Shown: positions 6,171 through 12,947 of the stretch, piece by piece
Numbering within the stretch: position 1 is the stretch's first letter
Layout of the letters: each line of letters starts with the position of its first letter
Origin: an uncultured Ruminococcus sp.
Lineage (GTDB): Bacteria > Bacillota > Clostridia > Oscillospirales > Acutalibacteraceae
DNA length: 12,947 nucleotides
Assembly: GCA_902773155.1 (NCBI GenBank)
Contig: CACYDK010000212.1
Coordinates: 1 to 12,947 of the forward strand
Direction: 5' to 3'
Translations under genes and position numbers: made by a program
The notes under the pieces: generated by a model
The model's input: only the letters and a program-made list of their open reading frames with translations
What the model was told of the DNA's origin: nothing
Databases searched by the model: none

Positions 6171-7424
6171 TTATACCTTCATTACATCCGCTCCGAGGGA
6201 GCTGAGCACTGTCTCGAAGCTTTCATAGCCGCGCTCAAGGTAGCAAATACCGGACAGCCGGCTTTTGCCTTCGGCGCAAAGGGCGGCAATGAGAAGTCCG
6301 GCTGCTCCGCGCAAATCGTGCGCCTGAAGCTTTGCGCCGTAGAGAGTCTCAACTCCCTTTACAACGGCGACCTTGCCCTCAATATCGATATCCGCGCCGA
6401 GGCGGCGCAGTCCGTCGACATGCTTGTAGCGGCTCTCAAAAATATTTTCGGCAAAAACCGAGGTACCTCTGCACACCGAGGCGACAGCCATAAGCGGAGC
6501 CTGAGCGTCGGTTGGAAAGCCCGGATAGGGCATCGTGCGCAGAAGCGACAAAGCCGAGAGCCTTTCGGGAGCCTTTATCCTGAGGCTTCCTCTGTAGCTC
6601 TTTATCTCGCAGCCTGCCTCCTCGAAAACCGGGATGACAGCCCCGAGGTGAGAGGCGACGATATCCTTAAGTACGATCTCCGAGCCTGTGACGGCCGCGG
6701 CCGACATCAGAGTAGCCGCGACTATACGGTCGGGGATTATTGTATGAGAAGCCGCGCCGAGGCTTTTTACTCCCTCGATCACGACCGTTCCCTCGCCCGC
6801 TCCGTATATTTCGGCTCCGGCCTCGCAGAGAAAATCGCAAAGGTCGACGACCTCGGGCTCCCGGGCGGCGTTGGTTATCGTTGTTGTTCCGTCGGCGCAG
6901 ACCGCGGCGAGTATAATATTCTCGGTCGCACCCACGCTCGGGAAGGAAAGCGCGATCTTCGCGCCCTTGAGCCCCTTTGACGCCGTGCACTCCAACACTC
7001 CGTGGCGCTCGCTGATCTCGGCTCCGAGAGCCCTCAGCGCCTTGAGGTGTAAATCTATCGGCCTGGGGCCGAGCTCGCATCCGCCGGGATAACTCACCCT
7101 TGCACGGCCGCACCGAGCCAGCATTGCCCCGAGAAAAACTATCGAGCCGCGCATTTCGCGCATTAGCGAGTCGGGAACAACGGGACAGCTGATACCATCG
7201 CAGTTTATCAGAAGCGCGCTCCCCTGCCTTGAAACATCAGCGCCGAGACAGCGCAGGATACGCGTCGCGGCGTCTACGTCGGAAAGAGCCGGACAGTTGA
7301 GTATCACATTCTCGCCCTTTGTAAGAAGCGTCGCGGCGAGAATGGGAAGGGCGGCGTTCTTTGAGCCCTGAACCTCCGCCTCTCCGCTTAAGCGTTTTTT
7401 GCCGTTGATTATGAATTCAGACAT
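6171..7424 (-). CDS. murA: UDP-N-acetylglucosamine 1-carboxyvinyltransferase MurA
   Basis: MurA transfers enolpyruvate from phosphoenolpyruvate to UDP-GlcNAc, the first committed step of peptidoglycan synthesis and the target of fosfomycin; it is cytoplasmic. The 417-residue length matches the family. SKNAALP carries the substrate-binding K22 and N23, the active-site loop GGCELGPRPIDLH holds Cys116, and PGFPTD holds the catalytic Asp306. The presence of Cys rather than Asp in the loop predicts a fosfomycin-sensitive enzyme. An in-frame GTG at 7433 would add three residues, but GGGGTG (7432-7437), 7 nt before the ATG at 7424, fits as the ribosome binding site. The gene lies between murG (62-nt gap) and ftsQ (52-nt gap), a position held by murB in B. 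subtilis. Many Firmicutes have a second murA elsewhere, which cannot be judged here. Confidence 0.97.
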   Translation of the reverse strand: MSEFIINGKKRLSGEAEVQGSKNAALPILAATLLTKGENVILNCPALSDVDAATRILRCLGADVSRQGSALLINCDGISCPVVPDSLMREMRGSIVFLGAMLARCGRARVSYPGGCELGPRPIDLHLKALRALGAEISERHGVLECTASKGLKGAKIALSFPSVGATENIILAAVCADGTTTITNAAREPEVVDLCDFLCEAGAEIYGAGEGTVVIEGVKSLGAASHTIIPDRIVAATLMSAAAVTGSEIVLKDIVASHLGAVIPVFEEAGCEIKSYRGSLRIKAPERLSALSLLRTMPYPGFPTDAQAPLMAVASVCRGTSVFAENIFESRYKHVDGLRRLGADIDIEGKVAVVKGVETLYGAKLQAHDLRGAAGLLIAALCAEGKSRLSGICYLERGYESFETVLSSLGADVMKV

Positions 7425-7438
7425 TCGAAGCACCCCGA

Positions 7439-7460
7439 AATAAGTATTTACCGACTTATT
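7439..7460. other. A/T-rich hairpin just upstream of the murA ribosome binding site
   Basis: AATAAGT (7439-7445) and ACTTATT (7454-7460) form a perfect 7-bp stem with an 8-nt loop in the murG-murA gap, ending right next to the proposed murA Shine-Dalgarno (7432-7437). No T run follows, so it is not a terminator. It could modulate murA translation or mark a processing site; this is inference. Confidence 0.35.
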
Positions 7461-7486
7461 CTATGTGAGGGCTTCAAAAAATGTGA

Positions 7487-8611
7487 TTATTTATACTGCT
7501 TGAGTACTTGTTTTATTACCGCGTAGATCCGCTCATTAGCGTCAACGATCGCCATTTTACGGGCGTTTTCGGTATATTCGCGGAGCTTTTCGGGGTTTTT
7601 CAGCAGAGCGTCGACCTTCTCGATCAGAAGCTCGCCGGTCAGATCCTTCTCCTCGATTATCTCGGCCGCTCCGTTATTGACGAGAGCCATAGCGTTGTGG
7701 TACTGGTGATTCTCCGCCACATTGGGAGAGGGGATCAACACGGACGGCTTGCCGAGAGCCTGAATCTCAGAGAGCGTGATAGCTCCTGCGCGTGATATCA
7801 CGATATCCGCGGCGGCCATACATTCGGCCATATTATCTATGTATTCTCTTATATCGAGGTTTGGACTGTTGTCGAGGTCGGCACCTTTTTCCTTAAGGAG
7901 CTCAGGGAAAAAGCTACCGTATTTTCCGTAGGCGTGGATATGCTGGTAGGCCTTATCCTTAGCGCTTCGGGCTACAAGATCCGCGACGCCCTCGTTGATG
8001 CGCTGAGCGCCCAGAGAGCCTCCGAACGAGAGCACTACGGGGCGTGAATCGAGCCCGAGCTTGAGGCGAGCTTCGGCCTTGTCGGCGTTTATGATCTCGC
8101 GTCTTACGGGATTTCCGGTAACTACGCAGTCGCAGTTCTTGTCAAAATGCTCTCTTGCGTCCGCGATCGCGAGCATAACCTTTTCGGCGGTTTTTGAGAG
8201 CATTTTATTCGTAACGCCGGGATAGGCGTTCTGCTCGTGAATAACAGTCGGGATTTTGAGTCCGGCCGCTGCGTGAAGCACCGGCCCCGCTACATAGCCG
8301 CCGGTACCGACGACAATATCGGGGTTGAAGTCTTTGATTATTTTCTTTGCCGCGCTCGATGAGGTCAGCGTGCGCACGGCTGTCTGTATATTCTTTTTGA
8401 TCGCCTTTGGGCTCAGGCTGCGCGCGAAGCCGCTGATTTTAATGAGCTTTATAGGAAAGCCGGCGTTTGTAACCAGCCTCTCCTCCATTCCTCCCGCATT
8501 GCCTATAAACAGAATCTCGGATCTCGGCTCCTTCTCCTTGATGAAGCCGGCGACCGCGAGAGCGGGGTTTATGTGTCCTGCGGTTCCGCCGCAGGCAAAA
8601 ATGATCTTCAC
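7487..8611 (-). CDS. murG: UDP-GlcNAc:lipid I N-acetylglucosaminyltransferase MurG
   Basis: MurG adds GlcNAc to lipid I on the inner face of the membrane to make lipid II, the peptidoglycan building block. It is a GT-B fold enzyme of 374 residues. The N-terminal glycine-rich loop GGTAGHINP (8-16) and HEQN (125-128) lie in the lipid I-binding half. The C-terminal half has GGSLGAQRIN (197-206) and the UDP-GlcNAc-binding stretch SRAGAITLSEI (273-283), followed by NHQYHNA (301-307). The start codon is GTG at 8611, with AGGAGG 7 nt upstream. That ribosome site overlaps the TAG stop of ftsW, so translation of the two is probably coupled. The order ftsW-murG-murA fits consecutive steps of lipid II making and use. 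Confidence 0.98.
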   Translation of the reverse strand: MKIIFACGGTAGHINPALAVAGFIKEKEPRSEILFIGNAGGMEERLVTNAGFPIKLIKISGFARSLSPKAIKKNIQTAVRTLTSSSAAKKIIKDFNPDIVVGTGGYVAGPVLHAAAGLKIPTVIHEQNAYPGVTNKMLSKTAEKVMLAIADAREHFDKNCDCVVTGNPVRREIINADKAEARLKLGLDSRPVVLSFGGSLGAQRINEGVADLVARSAKDKAYQHIHAYGKYGSFFPELLKEKGADLDNSPNLDIREYIDNMAECMAAADIVISRAGAITLSEIQALGKPSVLIPSPNVAENHQYHNAMALVNNGAAEIIEEKDLTGELLIEKVDALLKNPEKLREYTENARKMAIVDANERIYAVIKQVLKQYK

Positions 8612-8622
8612 GGCAATCCCTC

Positions 8623-9870
8623 CTACTGCTTCTCTATATTAGCCGTTCTCGATATCGACAGCACGACGCCCATCTGAGCAAGGAGCATCAAAAGCGAGCT
8701 TCCTCCGTAGCTGAAGAACGGCAGACTGATACCGGTATTAGGCAGCCAGTCGGTAATAACAAGAATATTCAGCACGACCTGTACGCCTATCTGGGCAGAA
8801 AGTCCGATTCCGAGCAAACGGCCGAAGCGATCCTTCGCTCTGAGGCTAAGGGTGATTCCGCGCCATACGAGCCAAGCGAAAATGATAAGAATGATCAGCG
8901 CGCCGACAAGACCGATCTCCTCGCAGACGACCGCGAAGATAAAGTCGTTCTGAGGCTCGGGGATGTAGAGGTATTTTTCCCTCGACTGTCCGAGTCCGAG
9001 GCCGAACAAGCCTCCGGAGCCTATGGCGTAAAGCGAGTTACGCGTCTGCCAGGTATCGTTCCACATCTTGTTTGTAGTCGGGTTGAGCGCCTGTCCCCAG
9101 CCGCCAAGTCGTTTCATGGCGTAGGACAGTATTCCCGTAGGCATAGCTATCAGCACCGCCCCGACTATAACCGCCAGCAGAATGAATATCCATTTTACGT
9201 CCATACCGCCCTCGTAAAGCATTATGAGGGTCAGGATGAAGATGATGACCATTCCGGAGAAATGCGGCTCGAGGAAGAGAAGCCCGGCCGTAGAACCGAA
9301 AACAACCATTCCGGGGAAAATACTGTAGCGCGCGTACTGCATTTTGTCGTAGTAAACGCTTGCCCAGTGGGAAAAGAACAAAATAATCGCGAACTTAGTG
9401 ATCTCCGAGGCCTGAATGTTTATGGGACCCAGATTGATCCATCGCTTTGGATCGTCGCCCTTGGTCGGAAGCACAAGCACGACTATGAGTATAAGATACG
9501 AGAAAATGAGCATAGGCACGGCGAGCTTGTGCAGCTTGTTGTAGTTTATAAAGGAAATGAATATCATCAGCACCACGCCGCCTATAGCGAACAACGACTG
9601 ACGACGGATATAGAAGTAACTGTCGCCGTCCATATTGTAATAAGCTGAGGCGTGACTCGCCGAGAACATCATTACGAGTCCGATTACAACGAGCAGAAGC
9701 ACAAGGCACAGAAACTGCAGATCGAGTCCCATTCCGCGCTCGAGCCATTTGGGACGGCTAAAACGCGACCTTCCGTGCTTTGACCCGCGTCTCTGCCGAG
9801 AGCGCGCGGCTTTTTCGTCGTAGTATTTATTTGCGTCAGCCTTTCGCATTACCTGAGCGAACGGTAGCAT
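8623..9870 (-). CDS. ftsW: SEDS-family peptidoglycan glycosyltransferase FtsW
   Basis: FtsW polymerises lipid II into glycan strands at the septum, together with its partner class B PBP (here the PBP at the right end of the window). It is a polytopic membrane protein of 415 residues with about ten hydrophobic segments, after a basic cytoplasmic N-terminus of about 45 residues. Family motifs are LEPHFSG (about 200-206) and NDTWQ with the expected catalytic Asp272. The SLYAIGSGGLFG block (279-290) and the signature LPNTGISLPFFSYGGSS near the C-terminus complete the set. A TTG at 9876 is in frame, but only 2 nt separate it from AGGAG; the ATG at 9870, 8 nt away, is chosen. SpoVE is a sporulation paralogue of the same family and cannot be excluded by sequence alone, but the cluster position favours FtsW. 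Confidence 0.96.
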   Translation of the reverse strand: MLPFAQVMRKADANKYYDEKAARSRQRRGSKHGRSRFSRPKWLERGMGLDLQFLCLVLLLVVIGLVMMFSASHASAYYNMDGDSYFYIRRQSLFAIGGVVLMIFISFINYNKLHKLAVPMLIFSYLILIVVLVLPTKGDDPKRWINLGPINIQASEITKFAIILFFSHWASVYYDKMQYARYSIFPGMVVFGSTAGLLFLEPHFSGMVIIFILTLIMLYEGGMDVKWIFILLAVIVGAVLIAMPTGILSYAMKRLGGWGQALNPTTNKMWNDTWQTRNSLYAIGSGGLFGLGLGQSREKYLYIPEPQNDFIFAVVCEEIGLVGALIILIIFAWLVWRGITLSLRAKDRFGRLLGIGLSAQIGVQVVLNILVITDWLPNTGISLPFFSYGGSSLLMLLAQMGVVLSISRTANIEKQ

Positions 9871-9901
9871 ACGCAAGTCTCCTTTTTTATGATAATTGGG
9901 G

Positions 9902-10930
9902 TCATAATCCGAATCTAACCAGCAGGAACGAAATTATGCCGAATATGATTGTTACCACGCTGAAAACGGTCACTATCTTGACCTCGGACCAGCCGCACAT
10001 TTCAAAGTGGTGGTGAATCGGGCTCATCTTGAAGAGCCTTTTTCCGTGGGTGAGCTTAAAGTAGCCGACCTGAAGCACTACGGAGAACATCTCGGCGAGA
10101 TATACAAATCCGAGCGGAAGGAGCAATACCGGCATATCGACCGCGAAGGCGAGCGCGCAGACCATTCCGCCGAGGAAGAGCGAGCCTGTGTCTCCCATAA
10201 ATACCTTTGCTGGGTGGAAGTTCCACACAAGAAAGCCGAGACATCCGCCGGCGACCGAGGCCGAAAGCAGAGAAACTCCGACAGAGCCGATCATTGTTGA
10301 GATCAGCATAAAGAACAGCGCCACAAAAAAGGTGAGCGAGCCGTCGAGTCCGTCTACTCCGTCGGTGAGGTTAACGGCGTTTACCACGCCTACGATAACG
10401 ATCGCGGCTAAAGGATACCATAACCATCCGAGGTCGATCTGACCCACGAAGGGGATCGTGGTTTTTCCGCCGTAGCCGAGGATCCCCAGAACGGCGAGGT
10501 AAGCTATTGTAACGGCAAACTGCATAACCAGCTTCTGGATCGCAGTAAGGCCGAGATTACGTTTTTTTACGACCTTTATATAATCGTCGATAAAGCCAAT
10601 TCCGCTGTGCATAAGCGCGAGCGCGAGTCCGGTAAACACCATGACGAGGGTTTTTGACGGATCGATCTGATAAACCCCGGTAATACCTGTTCCGAAAATG
10701 ACGTAAAGGATCACGCTGACGGTTGTAGTAAAGGCGATACCGATAATAAACATTATTCCGCCCATAACCGGCGTGCCCTGTTTATTTTTGTGCCATGAAG
10801 GGCCGATGTCGAGAATGGTTTGACCGAAGTTGAGCTTGTGCAGATAAGGGATAAGATATCTGCCGATAAGCGCGGTGAGTCCGAGCGTAACGAGCGCAGT
10901 GATCAACGTCCATACAGCGAAAATGATCAT
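9902..10930 (-). CDS. mraY: Phospho-MurNAc-pentapeptide translocase MraY
   Basis: MraY transfers phospho-MurNAc-pentapeptide from its UDP carrier to undecaprenyl phosphate, giving lipid I, inside the membrane. It has 342 residues and about ten membrane helices, the normal size. Motifs include HKNKQGTPVMGG (46-57), the metal-site pair FIDDY (D115, D116), NLTDGVDGLDG (187-197), FMGDTGS (D247) and the cytoplasmic SPIHHHFE (303-310), all as in active enzymes. The same frame stays open 39 codons further upstream, but that part lies inside the PBP gene and looks nothing like MraY. The ATG at 10930 has AAAGGA 8 nt upstream. It is 22 nt from the PBP and 31 nt from ftsW. In many Firmicutes murD follows mraY; here ftsW follows directly. 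Confidence 0.98.
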   Translation of the reverse strand: MIIFAVWTLITALVTLGLTALIGRYLIPYLHKLNFGQTILDIGPSWHKNKQGTPVMGGIMFIIGIAFTTTVSVILYVIFGTGITGVYQIDPSKTLVMVFTGLALALMHSGIGFIDDYIKVVKKRNLGLTAIQKLVMQFAVTIAYLAVLGILGYGGKTTIPFVGQIDLGWLWYPLAAIVIVGVVNAVNLTDGVDGLDGSLTFFVALFFMLISTMIGSVGVSLLSASVAGGCLGFLVWNFHPAKVFMGDTGSLFLGGMVCALAFAVDMPVLLLPLGFVYLAEMFSVVLQVGYFKLTHGKRLFKMSPIHHHFEMCGWSEVKIVTVFSVVTIIFGIISFLLVRFGL

Positions 10931-10952
10931 ATTATCGTTCCTTTCTTTTGTA

Positions 10953-12947
10953 TCAGTCTCCGACAACCGTAGAGCTGCCGAATTTAAGCGAAACAACCGT
11001 TCCTTCGAGCACCTTCTCGTTTTCTGAGATGCTCTGGGTGGCGACAACGGAGGTTGCCTCCGAGGTCGAGCCGGACATACTTATGTTCAGGCCGTAGGCC
11101 GCGGCTACGTTGTTGGCCTCGCTTACAGTAAGGCCGATGAATTTCGGTACTGTCACGGTCTCGGAAGCTGACTCCTCGTCGGTATAGAGCACGACGTTTC
11201 CGCCGGTCGGGATCTTGGCCGACGAAGATGGGATCTGAGATATAACTGTGTCGCCCGAGCCCTTGACCGTACAGGTGAATCCGTCGCCCTTGACGGCCTT
11301 TTTGGCTTTTGAAAGCTTGAGCCCTATATAGGAGCCGGTTACGGTGTCGACATATTCCTTTTCGTCGTCGCTGTATTCGGCCTGAATCTCGAGATAAGGC
11401 AAGACCTCACTCATGATGTTTACGAACACGGGAGCCGAAACCTGGCTGCCGTAGTAGTAATCTCCTAAGGGCGTGTCGAAGAACACGAGGCAGGCGACCT
11501 GCGGATTGTCCGCCGGGGCGAAGCCGCAGAACGAAGCGATATAATCCTCGACTCCGTCTGTGTATGTACGCTTCTGAGAAGTACCTGTCTTTCCGCCTAC
11601 GCGGTATCCGGCGATATAGCCGTTGTGCAGTCCGCCCTGCTCGGTGCTGCGCTCGAGGTAATCGCACATCTGCTTTGAAACCTCGGACGAGATAGCCTGA
11701 CGCTTAATTACGGTCTCGGTATTTTTAACCACGTTTCCGTCGGCGTCGGTTATCGACTGAACAACATAGGGCTGTACAACATTTCCGCCGTTAGCAATGG
11801 CGGCGCAGGCTGTAAGCATCTGGATAGGAGTGATCGAGAAGCCCTGTCCAAAAGATCCGATGGCAAGGTCGACCTCGCCCATATCCTTAAAGAAGTAGTC
11901 CTCGCTCTCGCCGGGAAGGTCGATTCCCGTCGGCTCCGAGAAGCCGAAGGCCTGGTAGTAATCCTTGAACTTTGTTATTCCGACCCCCATACCGATCTGG
12001 ATAAAGGCCGGGTTACAGGAATTCGCGATAGCCTGGAAGAAGGTCTGGGTTCCGTGACCCGCGCGGTAGTGACATCCGATGTCTTCGTTATAGATCTGGT
12101 ATGAACCCGCGCAGAAGTAGGTGGAGTTGTCGGTTGCGGTGCCCTCGTTAAGAGCCATTGAGGCGGTACACATCTTGAATACCGAGCCGGGGTAATAGGT
12201 ATCGGCGATAGCCTTATTACGCCACATCTTGCTGAGAGCCGCACTCTCGGCCTCCGCGCGCTTCTTTTTGGGAAGCTGGCGGATATCAGCCTTATCGTCC
12301 TCGCTTAGCTCGTAGGGGTCGTTGAGGTTGTAGGCGTCCTCGACATCCATTGCGTAAATCGCGCCGGTATTTACATTCATTATTATACAAACGCCGCGGT
12401 TTGCGACCTTGTTGTCGATAATTCCCTGCTTCATGTATTTCTGCGCGATCGACTGGATCGTCTCGTCGATCGTGAGCGTTATACTGCAGCCGTCCTTTGC
12501 GTCGACATTCTGCTCAAACTGGAACGGCATATCCGTCTGGCGGGCGTCGCGTGCCGAAATAATACGGCCGGGAGTGCCGGTCAGGTAATCGTTGTACTGA
12601 TACTCGATTCCCTCGAGTCCCTGATCCTCGGCTCCGGTAAAGCCTATTACCGTGGAGGCAAGATCGTCGTATGGATAGTAGCGCTTGTAGTCGTCGTAAA
12701 GGATAATAAGGTTCCCGAGGCCGGAGAACTTGTCGGTCATCTTATCGATGAATTTTAAAAGAGCCTCGCGCTCGTCAGTCTCGATACGGCGTTTTAATAT
12801 CGTATAGTAAGAGTCGGTGTACTTGGTTTGTCTCAGTACATCCTTGTACTCCAGATCGAGTATTTTTGAAACGTGCTTAGCCACGTATTTGCGCTGAGTA
12901 TTATCCTTAAAGTACGCGGGAGCCATTACGACCTGCCAAACCGAGGC
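10953..12947 (-). CDS. ftsI: Class B penicillin-binding protein with two PASTA domains (partial, N-terminus outside window)
   Basis: A septal transpeptidase that cross-links peptidoglycan and pairs with the FtsW glycosyltransferase; beta-lactams target it. 664 residues are visible. An ATG at 12926 lies in frame, but the preceding seven codons are open and read as family sequence (SVWQVV), so the gene continues past the edge. The missing part would hold the membrane anchor. Visible parts, in window-residue numbering, are the dimerisation/pedestal domain (to about 150), then the transpeptidase with SVFK (255-258), SCN (310-312) and KTG (453-455), all active-site motifs intact. Two C-terminal PASTA repeats follow at about 535-592 and 597-657. 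Two PASTA domains resemble PBP2B of B. subtilis more than sporulation SpoVD, which has one, so I use ftsI, but SpoVD remains possible. It heads the visible cluster, 22 nt before mraY. Confidence 0.93.
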   Translation of the reverse strand, partial: ASVWQVVMAPAYFKDNTQRKYVAKHVSKILDLEYKDVLRQTKYTDSYYTILKRRIETDEREALLKFIDKMTDKFSGLGNLIILYDDYKRYYPYDDLASTVIGFTGAEDQGLEGIEYQYNDYLTGTPGRIISARDARQTDMPFQFEQNVDAKDGCSITLTIDETIQSIAQKYMKQGIIDNKVANRGVCIIMNVNTGAIYAMDVEDAYNLNDPYELSEDDKADIRQLPKKKRAEAESAALSKMWRNKAIADTYYPGSVFKMCTASMALNEGTATDNSTYFCAGSYQIYNEDIGCHYRAGHGTQTFFQAIANSCNPAFIQIGMGVGITKFKDYYQAFGFSEPTGIDLPGESEDYFFKDMGEVDLAIGSFGQGFSITPIQMLTACAAIANGGNVVQPYVVQSITDADGNVVKNTETVIKRQAISSEVSKQMCDYLERSTEQGGLHNGYIAGYRVGGKTGTSQKRTYTDGVEDYIASFCGFAPADNPQVACLVFFDTPLGDYYYGSQVSAPVFVNIMSEVLPYLEIQAEYSDDEKEYVDTVTGSYIGLKLSKAKKAVKGDGFTCTVKGSGDTVISQIPSSSAKIPTGGNVVLYTDEESASETVTVPKFIGLTVSEANNVAAAYGLNISMSGSTSEATSVVATQSISENEKVLEGTVVSLKFGSSTVVGD

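Noticed and set aside
6667..7113. 148-codon Arg-rich frame within murA on the same strand
   Set aside because: Out-of-frame reading of murA. The real frame carries all MurA active-site residues without interruption.
10931..11047. 39-residue N-terminal extension of mraY
   Set aside because: It overlaps the PBP 3' end, is not MraY-like, and the internal ATG at 10930 has a proper ribosome binding site.
12924..12947. ATG at 12926 as the true start of the PBP
   Set aside because: The frame remains open to the window edge with family-like sequence, there is no ribosome binding site, and the family's membrane anchor would be missing.

Overview
The window is a stretch of chromosome from a Gram-positive Clostridia-type bacterium, most like the Ruminococcus/Oscillospiraceae group. 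This placement is inferred from gene content: a class B penicillin-binding protein with C-terminal PASTA domains, a DivIB-type FtsQ, MurA inside the division and cell wall (dcw) cluster, and strong AGGAGG ribosome binding sites. Nothing here identifies a species. I see no transposon, prophage, CRISPR array, rRNA or tRNA.

Right part (about 3293-12947, minus strand): a condensed dcw cluster, transcribed right to left as ftsI-type PBP (5' end outside the window), mraY, ftsW, murG, murA, ftsQ/divIB, ftsZ. Gaps from the PBP to murG are 11-31 nt, and later ones are 62 and 52 nt, so the first six genes look like one operon. A 231-bp AT-rich gap precedes ftsZ, which probably also has its own promoter. 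The products form one pathway. MurA makes the first committed peptidoglycan precursor, MraY and MurG build lipid I and lipid II, FtsW polymerises glycan and the PBP cross-links it. DivIB helps regulate that machinery and FtsZ places it. murE, murF and murD are missing from their frequent positions, and so is ftsA.

Middle (2080-3159, plus strand): one gene for a P-loop ATPase fused to a CYTH triphosphate-tunnel domain. It is convergent with ftsZ, with a GC-rich hairpin between the two genes.

Left part (1-1944, minus strand): ilvE (branched-chain aminotransferase), with a near-consensus promoter and its own terminator, then rmlA (dTDP-glucose synthesis for rhamnose or other surface sugars). 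rmlA has its own strong promoter and is cut by the window edge. Each appears to be a separate transcription unit.

Most of this is conserved housekeeping DNA and I found no convincing undescribed system. The most unusual elements are the FtsQ/DivIB protein, which has a long basic cytoplasmic arm and an extracellular tail of eight Gly-Ser-Gly-Asp/Asn-Tyr-Tyr-Asp-Asp repeats, the atypical FtsZ C-terminal peptide, and the ATPase-CYTH fusion.
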